Below are positions 45,101 through 54,118 of a DNA stretch of 64,000 nt, piece by piece. Under the pieces are notes generated by a model, which did no database searches, had not been told where the DNA came from, and worked only from the letters and a program-made list of their open reading frames with translations. How positions within the stretch are numbered: position 1 is the stretch's first letter; each line of letters begins with the position of its first letter. This DNA is from Aquila chrysaetos chrysaetos (Eukaryota; Chordata; Aves; Accipitriformes; Accipitridae). Made by a program: the position numbers and the translations under genes. The stretch covers positions 46,611,541-46,675,540 of the forward strand of contig NC_044011.1 in NCBI RefSeq assembly GCF_900496995.4, given 5' to 3'.

Positions 45101-47667
45101 GATGCCCTCCTTCGCTGCTGATTCAGCTCATTTGGTGACCGATTCCCTTGGAGCTGGGCAAAGAGGGGAAAAAACAGGGAAGCAGGATGCCAGCCATCAG
45201 GAAAACTCACCTCTGAATGCGAATGCTTTGACAGGAGAGGCCCTGAGTGTCAATCATGATGTCAGCCTCATCCAGCACGAACATGTTGATCTTCTTCAAG
45301 TCCACGACTCTCCGTTTGAAACACCAGTCCAGCATCGTCCCCGGGGTCCCGATGACGATCTGCTCCTGCAGCGTGGTGCCCTGCAGAACTGCCAGAGGGG
45401 GAATTGCATCCAAGCGCCTCCAAACACAACGTGTTTCTGCTGCTCGAGCGCATTTTTCCCTCGGTTATCTCAGATTCCAGCCTTTTGAGGGGGTCATGGC
45501 AAAGTGGAGTTTGAGGTGAAAACTGCAGGCAGGGCCGACGCTTCCCTACAGCCTGGTGGGGGTGGAAACCAGCCCCACGTGGGAAGGAGGGAGCCTGGAA
45601 GCAGCCAGCGATTGTGAAAAAGACTCCTTAGCAGGAGAGGGGAATACAGACGCTATTTTATTGGCCTTCACAGAGGTCTGCGCAGCCCCTGGTAGCTCAA
45701 GGCTCTAAAAGGGGATCCCTATACTCACTTAACGCTCCCGTTACAGTGCCAGTAGCTCTGCTCGGCAGGACCGGACTCACCTCGGTTTCCCCGGACAGCG
45801 TACATAACCGTGATGTCGGCGCAAAACCGCCCAATCTTCTCGATCACGTGCCCGATCTGCAGGGCCAGCTCATAGGTGGGAGCCAAGCAGAGGCACTTGA
45901 AGGGAGATAAGAGAGCTGTCAGATGAGAAACGCCTCGACTAAAAGCCAAGGGCGCTCCTGGAGATGGGATACACCGGGCAGACAACAAGGTATTTCGAAG
46001 GGGCGGAAAGAAGAGCCCACACCACTAAACTCCCTCAAAAGCGCAGGGGGATGGGGTAGTCGGTCATGTTTGGAGGTGAGGGAGCTGGGACTGCGACACA
46101 GCTTGAGGGAGGTAGGCAGAAAGAAGTCGCTGTAGCTGTTTGAGGGGGAAATTTCTCTCCTGAAGCATGGTGCGGTTCGTTTCTGCACCCGGCTTTAAAG
46201 CAATGGCTTAAATCCCCTCGTGCGCCTGAGACGAGCAACTTCAAACCACAGTAACCAGCTCGCAAAGCTGATTGTGCATGCAGAGAGGTGACTGGGACTC
46301 GTGGGGGCGTTTAAGGCACCAAAAAACCAGTAGCCTCTGCAGTTGCTTTTCACACTTTAAATTCCAGGATAGCTAAAGCCTGGCTTAATCAGCCGCTAGG
46401 AAGCAGAAGTACCTCCCTTTAGCGGGCAACACGCTTTCTGTCCTACCTGCTGCTGCGACGGCACCTGGGGGTTTCTCATCCCCCTCCAGCGGATAAAAAT
46501 CATTCAGAGACAGGTAAAAAAAACCAGAGCTCTGCCCCCAGGCAGCGTCTCGAGGGCTTGGGAAAACCCCTCCTGCATCAGCTTTCCCTTTCCTGCATTA
46601 CCTGCGGGTATTTCTCAGCGGCATTAACTCTGCTCAACATCGCCAAGACAAAAGCTGCCGTTTTCCCTGTCCCTGACTGGCTCTGGGCAATCAGATTTTG
46701 GGGCCTGCAAGGCAAAGGCTGCTTAGAGGCGCGCAAGGGTCCCTGGATTGGCGTCCCGGCGCCAGGGATGCCTCGAGGGAGCTGGGGCTCACCCGCCTGG
46801 CGTTAACTACTCACGGATACGCCAGCATGATGGGCAGAGCCGTCTCCTGGATTTTGGACGGTCTGTTGAAGCCCATCATGTAAATCCCCTGCAAGAGCTC
46901 CTTCTTCCTGTTAAAAAAAAAAAAAAAAAGGCATCAAAAAGGGCCCGTTTGACAAACGACGGCAGCTCTCCTGCTCCGCCAGCCCGCCGGCGACTCACAG
47001 GGGCAGCTCTTCGAAGGTTTTGACGGAGAAGAGCGGGGAGCTAGGGTCCTGCTGCAGGATCTCCACTCGGTGGCTAGACTCCACCAGGGACGTGCGGATC
47101 AGCTTGTTCAGCAGGGAGGTTTCCGCCGAGCCCGCTGGAAGAGGCAGAAACTCCTTAAAAAAGATGCCTTTTTACAAAAAATCTCTCCCCCTTCCCACCG
47201 ATACAGGGGTCTCTGGCCACCCCTTCTCGTAGGGACCCTCGACGCCGCCAGGAGCTGTAGGTAACGAGCGAGCAGAGAGCGCGGCCCGCCGCGGAACCCC
47301 CCCCGCACCCAACTGCCCCGCTCCCTGCCTCAGTTTCCCCCGCCTGCTTCACGGCAAGGCCCCGAGGACCCACCTCTGTCCTCCTCCTCCTCCTCATCGC
47401 CGCCGCCTGCTGAGGAAGGACAAACAAGGCCGGGGGTACGTGAGGCGGTTTGAGGCCCAGGCCCGGGCCAGGGCCTCTCCCTCAGGCGGGGGCCGAGGCC
47501 TCCCCTTACCCCGGCGGCGCGGCGGGAGGTACAGCCCGGGGAGCTGCGGAAGGAGAGGCGGCCGTTACGGCGGGAAGGGGACGGGAGGAGGCCCCGGGGA
47601 GCGGGGGAAGGCCCGGCCCGGTCCCCACCCGCTCCCGCCAGCCGCCGCTGTCCCCCGCCTCCGCCAT
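42177..47667 (-). CDS. DDX25: DDX25, DEAD-box ATP-dependent RNA helicase
   Basis: DDX19-family RNA helicase; in mammals a testis protein that exports and promotes translation of mRNAs in male germ cells. Twelve exons (minus order): 47629-47667, 47510-47543, 47374-47406, 46999-47134, 46815-46907, 46602-46704, 45781-45895, 45211-45388, 44561-44798, 43909-44071, 43557-43745, 42177-42238. Phases join to 460 residues (483 in human as recalled). Visible motifs: Q-motif region [10 protein letters not shown], motif [11 protein letters not shown] (Lys about 126), PTYELA, DEAD (224-227), SAT (256-258), ARGIDV, and motif [10 protein letters not shown] (407-414). Synteny with HYLS1/PUS3 and the residues MIDTQG and [17 protein letters not shown] favour DDX25 over DDX19. 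Start chosen at [13 protein letters not shown] in the CpG-rich promoter. Exon 3 carries an acidic run (DEEEEED) and a CAGCAG double acceptor. Confidence 0.93.
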
Positions 47668-47835
47668 GACACCCGCCTCGGCTGCGGGCAGGAAGGGCGC
47701 TCGGGGCGGGCGGCGGGAAAGGGGCTGGGTCCTAGCGCCCCCTGGCGGCCGGGCGGACCGCCGCTTCCGGAGGCAGCACCGGACGGAGCGAGCGCTTCCG
47801 GGTCACCGGCCCCGGCCCCGGCAGCGGCCCCGTAG
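47668..47835. promoter_or_regulatory. Shared divergent promoter of DDX25 and PUS3
   Basis: Short CpG-rich interval between the DDX25 start codon (minus) and a likely non-coding first exon of PUS3 (plus). Two ETS/ELF-type CTTCCGG motifs lie at 47764-47770 and 47795-47801. A plus-strand donor (CCCCGTAG followed by GTACGG) at 47836 would end PUS3 exon 1 and splice to the acceptor before 50306. No TATA box, as is usual for CpG-island promoters. The exact transcription starts are not visible. Confidence 0.6.
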
Positions 47836-48176
47836 GTACGGCCGGCCTGGCCCGGGGGGGTGCGGGGGGCCGGGGGGGTGTCCCGGCGTGCGGGAGGAGC
47901 GGGGACCCCGTAGGGTGCCGGTGCTGTCGCCACGGGGTTTGGGGGGGGTCCCTAAGGGGGGACAGAGTCCCCCCCGTGGGGTGGGGGAGGGGCAGAGAGC
48001 CCCCTCAGTCCCTGCCGGAAAAGCAATATTCTTTTCGCTTCGTCCTAAAACTCGCTTTATTTTAAAAAACTGAGGTGAAATAAGGCAAGGGGAACCCAGT
48101 CGGGTGGTGCGGGGAGGGGGCTGTTAAGAGGCACTTCCAATTAACCCGCAGAACCTTAATGAATCTTTCCACGTGC

Positions 48177-48182
48177 TTTATT
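48177..48182 (-). terminator. Candidate HYLS1 poly-A signal
   Basis: TTTATT on plus (AATAAA on minus), about 200 bases past the HYLS1 stop. A second copy occurs at 48056-48061. Confidence 0.5.
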
Positions 48183-48379
48183 AGAGGGAGGTGCCGCCCG
48201 GGCGCCATCGGTAACACCTCCCGAGGACAACGGTCCGCGGTAATCGTGCCAAAAAAGCCGTTACCTCCCCGTCTCTCCCCATACTCAAGGATTCCCGCCG
48301 GCCGCTGGTTTTCGGTGCTCGCGCCCCGTCCCTCCTCATCCTCGCCTGGGACGCTGGAGCCGGGAGAAGCAGGGGAAAA

Positions 48380-49210
48380 CTAGGAGGAGGTGTTTTTCCT
48401 GGGGAGGAGGCCGTTGGCCAGGTCCCAGCGCACCTCCCAGCGCAAGGCTGCTCGCTTCTTCTCGGTGGGGACGGCGTAAGCGTTGGGGACGGCGGGACGC
48501 CGCGGTTTGACCGGGAGCTCGGGCTGGCAGAGCATCTGCTCCCGGATGCCCCAGCGCAGTTCTTGTCGCCGATCCTCCCCCGGGATTCGAAATTTCTCCC
48601 ATTCTCGTTTATATTCAAAATATTTGGCCACCGGGTCGGTTTTTCCCCGGTTACGTCCCAGCGGCTCAAACCGCGGAGGAATGAAGGATTTGGGTTGTCC
48701 TGCCGCAGCGGCGTACTGAGAAGCGGGAGAGCTCCGGCTCCTCAAATCCCCGAGGAGGGAGGAGAGACTCTCCCCACGGGGCCACCGGCGAGGGGATTCA
48801 TCGAGGGAGCTGCTGCTCGTCTCGATTTCCCCCTCGGAGATGCTGTCCTCCGGACTCATCCTTCGCTGAAGCGTTTTCTGCCTCAGGCTCCAAACCTCGG
48901 CCTCGCTCTCCACCTCACTGGTCACCGACTCGTCGGAGACCTCCACTCCGCCGTCGGGTCTGTGCCTCAGCACTTTCCTTTTCATTACCAACCTCCTGGT
49001 TCCCCTCCGATCCTCTGAAAATGTAGGAAGGGACGGCTGCCCCCCCAAAACAAGGGAGTTCTCGGCGTAGGGATCGTCACGGGGACGTGCCCGCTCCTCG
49101 CCGTCTCCTTGCTGGCCGTACAGCCGGCCCAGGGCCAGCACGGCCACCGGCTGCTCCTCATCGTCCGGAGCGGCCCACCTATACCTGTCCGGTCCTGTCA
49201 TCCCCTCCAT
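48380..49210 (-). CDS. HYLS1: HYLS1, centriolar and ciliogenesis protein
   Basis: Core centriole protein needed for ciliogenesis; human mutation D211G causes hydrolethalus syndrome. One uninterrupted coding exon of 276 residues (299 in human as recalled). Start ATG at 49208-49210 lies 24 bases inside an exon whose acceptor (poly-T then CAG on minus) borders 49234. The longer frame upstream runs through that intron and is not coding. Recognisable blocks are VMKRKVLRHRPDGGVEVSDES near residue 85-105, and the conserved C-terminal part with KSFIPPRF, RNRGKTDPVAKYFEYKREW, ELRWGIREQMLC and VPTEKKRAALRW. The N-terminal third is divergent and acidic. Non-coding 5' exon(s) must lie at higher coordinates and were not identified. 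The gene is antisense within the inferred first intron of PUS3. Confidence 0.95.
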   Translation of the reverse strand: MEGMTGPDRYRWAAPDDEEQPVAVLALGRLYGQQGDGEERARPRDDPYAENSLVLGGQPSLPTFSEDRRGTRRLVMKRKVLRHRPDGGVEVSDESVTSEVESEAEVWSLRQKTLQRRMSPEDSISEGEIETSSSSLDESPRRWPRGESLSSLLGDLRSRSSPASQYAAAAGQPKSFIPPRFEPLGRNRGKTDPVAKYFEYKREWEKFRIPGEDRRQELRWGIREQMLCQPELPVKPRRPAVPNAYAVPTEKKRAALRWEVRWDLANGLLPRKNTSS

Positions 49211-49234
49211 GATTTCCGCCAAACCGGGTGGATT

Positions 49235-50305
49235 CTGGAAAAAAAAAAAACAAAAAAAAAAACAAAACCCAGAGTTAATTTCTTGTAGCATGTTCGAGCT
49301 GGCCAAAGACGTAAAGGGGGCTCCGACTCTCAACTTCTGGGGTTCAGGGGTGTTGATTTAGGTTGCGGTTAATCGGACGGGGGTCTGGGAGCCCTGGCCG
49401 TGCTGCTAAACGTCCTGCCGCCAGCAGAAGGCTCTTTCCCTGCAGCAAATGGAAAGGCAGCATGGCTATAAAGCCCCAAAGCCACCCCTGAGGCAACCCC
49501 TGCTTGAAAAGCAAGCTAAAATTAATTACGTGATACATAAAGTACTAACGGGATGACGGACAAACGCCGGGCAGAGGTATTAATGATTTTCCCCTGGTAC
49601 CTCTTCTTTCAAAAACACCGTATCTAGTCGTGATTTAATCTAGGGACATCCAAGACGGTGTTTGACTTCCGCAGAGAAGGCGCAGCGCAGCACGTTTAGG
49701 TGCTTTTGGGCTGTTGTAGCCGAGTCCGGTTGTAGTAAACCTCAAGACCTGCAGCGAAAAGGGATCCAGCCACGGTTTCCACTCACGATGCAGGTTTGGG
49801 ATGTCTTTACGCCACGAAGGGGGTTTGGAAGGAGAAAAAAAAAAAAAAAAGCAAGTTTGAACCGTGCCATTACGAAATGTTAGAGCAGATGGCGCGCCGA
49901 GATGAATGGCAGCTGTTAGCGGGCTGTCTGAAGTGTTGATGCTGGCTGAGCGCGGTGCGAAAATGGAAAGGGCTCTGTGACGGCTCCGCGCGGATAGCAA
50001 AAGGCTAGCCGGGAACGTGCTGCTGCCGCGCCTGGGCTGACGGAGCAGATCCCATCGTGCGGCAGCGGCTGGGGGAAGAGGAGTGATTAAAAAAGTGCAA
50101 AAAAAGAGACTTGAGTAAGATGAAGCTGTCTAAGCTAAGCCCCCTTGGCCCTTCCCATGCTCTGCTAGGAACACCAAGGTATTAAAAAAAAAAAAAAAAA
50201 AAAGAATTATTCTGCGGGTAACAATTATTTCATAGAGCGAGCCTATAGGTGTAATAAAAGTCAGGTAAAAACACTAAATGCCCCAATTTCCTTCTTTCTC
50301 TGCAG
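49235..50305. other. HYLS1 upstream region and PUS3 intron 1
   Basis: No coding exon is supported here. It contains A tracts (near 49242-49262, 49835-49850 and 50182-50201) and ends in the PUS3 acceptor at 50304-50305. It probably includes the non-coding first exon of HYLS1. Confidence 0.5.
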
Positions 50306-50352
50306 ACCCCGAGGAGCTGCCAGCAACTAGTGAAGGCTCCGAGACAGCGGCT

Positions 50353-53300
50353 ATGGCCGAGGAGAGCACATTTACCGGTCAGGAGCGACTCCTGAAGAGA
50401 GTGCAGGAGCTGGAAGAGGAGGTGAAGTGGCTGCAGGAGAAGCTCCGAGAGGACAAGGAGGGCGCCGGGAGAAGAGAGGCTCCTTCAGCCCCCAGGAAAG
50501 CCAAGAAACGCCAACAACGGCCGTTCGATTTCGGCGCCCACGGCCGCAGACACGTGGCACTGAAGATCGCCTACCTGGGCTGGGGCTACCAGGGGTTTGC
50601 CAGCCAGGAGAACACCAGCAACACCATCGAAGAGAAACTGTTTGAAGCCCTGAAGAAGACGCGGCTGGTAGATGACAGACAGACCTCCAACTACCACCGC
50701 TGTGGGCGGACGGACAAAGGAGTCAGCGCCTTTGGACAGGTCAGGATCCCACCCCCCAGGCTTTCTCGGATTTCGGGGCTCCTGTGTGGGATGGAGATCC
50801 CACAGCGACGAGCCCAGACAGCACAGGTTGGATTCATTGTTTAAAAGCTGACAGCTTTTAAATCTGAAAGTAAGCCTTGGCGAAGGCTTCCTGCATGTGG
50901 AATGAGGATTTTAGACCCTCAAAGTGTTTATTAGTGCTAAGTTTTTTCCCATATTAGTGCTAGGTTTTTTCCATATCAGTGCTACTTTTTTTTCCAGGGG
51001 CCTGTTTCGAGAGGATGAAATGCGGTTTAGGCTGCGGCTTCCCCAATAGCTCAGCGCTGGCAAAAAAAGGCAAGATGCCCTTTCCTTGGCAGGGCCCTCT
51101 CAGCTGATTTAACTCCCTAACCCCACAAAAAATTAAAAAAAAAATAATCCAAGAATCAGATAGCTTCCTGCAGAGCCAGGCAGCTGAATTCCTGCACAGA
51201 AGGGTCTGAGGGGAGTCGCAGCTAGCAGAAGGGAGCGTGGGAGTGGGAGCTGGCCCGCTCGGTGGGCACGGAGCCATCGGGCTGGCCGAGCCGCTGGGGA
51301 AAGCTCAGCCCTTCCTGTGCCGTGATGGCTTCGCTGCCGGGCCTGTCTCTCCTTCCCTCCCGGCTCAGGAAGGGGAGCTGGCTTAGCTTTTGCCTCGCTG
51401 GGGTGGTTTTGGCTCAGATGGGCTGTCTGCTCTCCTTCACAAGGCGAGCCACATGAAATAAGGGCACGGGCCACCTTTTCTTGCGCCGTTTAAAGCGTGC
51501 AGGCACCTGCGGCGTTAATTAACTTGTTCCCACACCAGGTTTCTCAGACAGCCAGGCTGTTACTGTGTTCAAGTCATCACCCCCAGCACAAAAAAAAAAA
51601 AAAAAAAAAAAGCACATTATATCCTAAAAACAGTGACTAAAGTTGAAGCCGTTTCGAGACCATGCTACGTAGGCAGTCTGCAACTTTCTCTGTTTTATTA
51701 AAGGAATCTGTAGCATCTGCTAGGAACCTTAGCAGAGGCACTTGCAGCTTTACCCGCAGGAAGGGGTGGTAAGATCGCCTGATTTAAGACACCTTCATCT
51801 GTAGGAGATCCTGAATTTATTTCGCAGCGGTGTAGGAAGACTTGGCTTGGCACGCCAAATACGCCCATCTGCAATCTAATCCTGGCTTTCCTCGTTTTGC
51901 AGGTGATTTCCCTAGATCTCCGCTCAAACCTGTCGGAGGGGAAGAAGCTAAATGGCCACGAGGGTGACTCAGAAGGCAGAAGCGAGGGGGAGGAGGAGCT
52001 CCGCTACACCCATATTCTGAACAGGGTGCTCCCGCCCGACATCCGGGTGCTGGCCTGGGCCCCCGTGGAGCCCGATTTCAGCGCCCGGTTCAGCTGTCTC
52101 AAGAGGACCTACCGCTACTTCTTCCCCTGCGCCGACCTTGACGTGGCCCTCATGCATGCCGCAGCCCAGAGGTACGTGGGGACCCACGATTTCCGTAACC
52201 TGTGTAAAATGGACGTCGCCAACGGGGTGGTCAACTTCCAGAGAACGATCCTCAGCGCTGGAGTGACATGGGTGGAGAGAGGAGGAGAAACCGGGCCGCA
52301 GGATCCCTTCCGTCTGTGCCAGTTTGAAGTGACGGGACAGGCGTTCCTCTACCACCAAGTCCGCTGCATGATGGCGATCCTCTTCCTCATCGGCCAGAAG
52401 ATGGAGAGCCCGGAGATCATTGACGAGCTGCTGGATGTAGAGAAGAACCCCCAAAAACCGCAGTACAGGTACAGAGAGCTCGGCAAAACCTCCTGGACTG
52501 CTTCTCCAAAGCGATGGCTGCACATGAAGTGCCGCTGGCGAGCTGCTTCTCTGCCAGACTGTGAAGCAGTCTCTCACAATATGGAAGCAAGCTGCCAGTG
52601 GCCTCACTGGGAGGTATCCAAAAGGATCTCGTTTTTCTTGCTCTTGGACAAACTTTTGATGGCTTTAGCCCTTGGTATTTGGTTAAAACTAATTCAGTTC
52701 TTAGCAGAAAAAGGAGTTCTGAAAAAGACGGGGCTTTTTTTGGCAGAAAGGACAGGCTGATGTGCTGTTGCACGAGCCTTTTTTGTCACAGCGTTCCCCC
52801 TAGATGGTGGCAAGTAACGCCTTCTCTCTTCTTCCCTAGCATGGCCGTCGAGTTTCCCCTCGTCCTGTACGACTGCGAGTTCGAAAACCTTCAGTGGCTC
52901 TACGACCGAGAAGTGCAGGAGTTCAATGTTACCCACCTACAGCAGCTCTGGGCCAACCACGCAGTCAAAACTCAAGTGCTACGTAACATGTTAGGAGGGT
53001 TAGATGTTGCTCCCGTGGCTACTGGAAAAAGTAAGGGATGGTTTTGTTGCAATACCTTGGAATTATAGAGGGATGGGGGTAACTGGTTTAAAAAAAGAAA
53101 AAAACAAAAAACAAAAAACAAAGAAAGAAAGGGGTATTTAAATAGATTGCTCAGAAACCACTGGTATTTTATCAATCCTGTTGCAGGCCCGGGGAACAAC
53201 ACACCCATCCTCTGGGGAGATATGAAGCCTCCGCTCTGCAGCCAGGTCAGCGGCTTTGTGGAAGGCGTCAAAGCCCGCACCTACAAACCTTTACTGGCCC

Positions 53301-53500
53301 GCCCCAAGTGTGAGGGGCTGGAGGCCCGCATCCGCCACTTTGTGCGGAGGGGTCGCATCGCGACCCCCTGGGGCCTGGAGCTGGGGGGGGATGGAGACGA
53401 GCAGCCCCCCGAGACCAAGAGGAGCCACTGCAGCGATGCCCCGGGGAGCGGCCGTGCCACGGAGCAGCCACCCAAGCGGGTCTGTGTGGACCTTGAGTGA
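50353..53500 (+). CDS. PUS3: PUS3, tRNA pseudouridine(38/39) synthase
   Basis: TruA-family enzyme that converts uridine to pseudouridine at positions 38 and 39 of the tRNA anticodon stem-loop. Coding exons 50353-50739 (exon begins 50306), 51903-52468, 52840-53030, 53187-53500 join in frame to 485 residues (481 in human as recalled). The start at 50353 (MAEESTFTGQERLLKRV) matches the position of the human start and precedes a predicted coiled coil (LLKRVQELEEEVKWLQEKL). The catalytic block YHRCGRTDKGVSAF places the nucleophile Asp at residue 121. Other family signatures are RHVALKIAYLGWGYQGFASQ, RFSCLKRTYRYFF, THDFRNLCKMD and FLYHQVRCMMAILFLIGQ. The C-terminal tail is Gly/Pro-rich and ends KRVCVDLE as in the human protein. 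Transcription is probably driven from the DDX25-shared promoter. Confidence 0.97.
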
Positions 53501-53747
53501 TGGTGACGGGTCACCTCAGTGGGAGAAGGGCGGCTTGCTGCTTTCGTTGTTTGTTTTTTTTTAATTGGGGAAAAAAAAAGTTAAAAAAAAAAAAAAAAAA
53601 AGGAGTTTTCCAGTGCTATTTTTATAAATTTCAAGAAATCTTGTGGAGTGCTGCTGTGTCCTGGCCTGGGAGAGGATGGGGCAGGGTGGGGGTGTAGCCT
53701 CAGCCCCCTCAGAGCCGCTCACCTCGCTGTGTGGCAGCCCTGGGCTT

Positions 53748-53802
53748 GGGGGGGGGGGGGGGGGGGGGGGACGGGACGGGACGGGACGGGACGGGACGGG
53801 AC
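53748..53802. repeat. G23 homopolymer followed by (GGGAC)7
   Basis: A run of 23 G, then seven exact GGGAC units, between PUS3 and RPUSD4. Strong potential for G-quadruplex formation on the plus strand. Exact length is doubtful given the homopolymer. Confidence 0.9.
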
Positions 53803-53984
53803 ACGGGGAATGCTGAGGCAGCCAGGGCCCACCCTCCTCCTCGGCCTACCCCCGGTACCTGACAGGGCCCCCCCGGTACCTGACAGGGCCCGGCTGCTCC
53901 CGTCCTCCCGCCGCGACCGTTACCGGCCGCTAACCGTCGCCGGCGTTTAAACAGCCCTCCCCCGAGGCCCGCCCTTCGCGGCGG

Positions 53985-54118
53985 CGCCATTGGGCGGCGG
54001 GGGTGTCGCTCGACTGGCTGCCCCCCTTCCGACTGGACGGGCGGGCTGAAGCACCGCCTCCGCGCCGCCGCCATTGGTCAGAAGGGAGAAAGAAGGGAAG
54101 GAGGAAAGAGGAAGGAAG
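53985..54118 (+). promoter_or_regulatory. RPUSD4 promoter with two inverted CCAAT boxes
   Basis: CpG-rich, TATA-less sequence directly before the RPUSD4 start. It contains two ATTGG elements (inverted CCAAT, NF-Y type) at 53989-53993 and 54073-54077, each in a GCGCCATTGG/GCCATTGG context. The spacing and context are typical of housekeeping promoters; the start site is not visible. Confidence 0.55.

Noticed and set aside
42177-47667. DDX19 instead of DDX25
   Set aside because: Residues MIDTQG and [17 protein letters not shown] and the HYLS1/PUS3 neighbourhood match DDX25.
47440-48073. Overlapping plus-strand frames of 131 and 207 codons
   Set aside because: CpG-island sequence rich in Arg/Gly/Pro, overlapping DDX25 exons and the promoter; typical spurious frames.
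49211-49333. N-terminal extension of HYLS1 from an upstream in-frame start
   Set aside because: It translates a poly-T intron tract (many Phe) ahead of a clear acceptor at 49235; the real start lies inside the exon.
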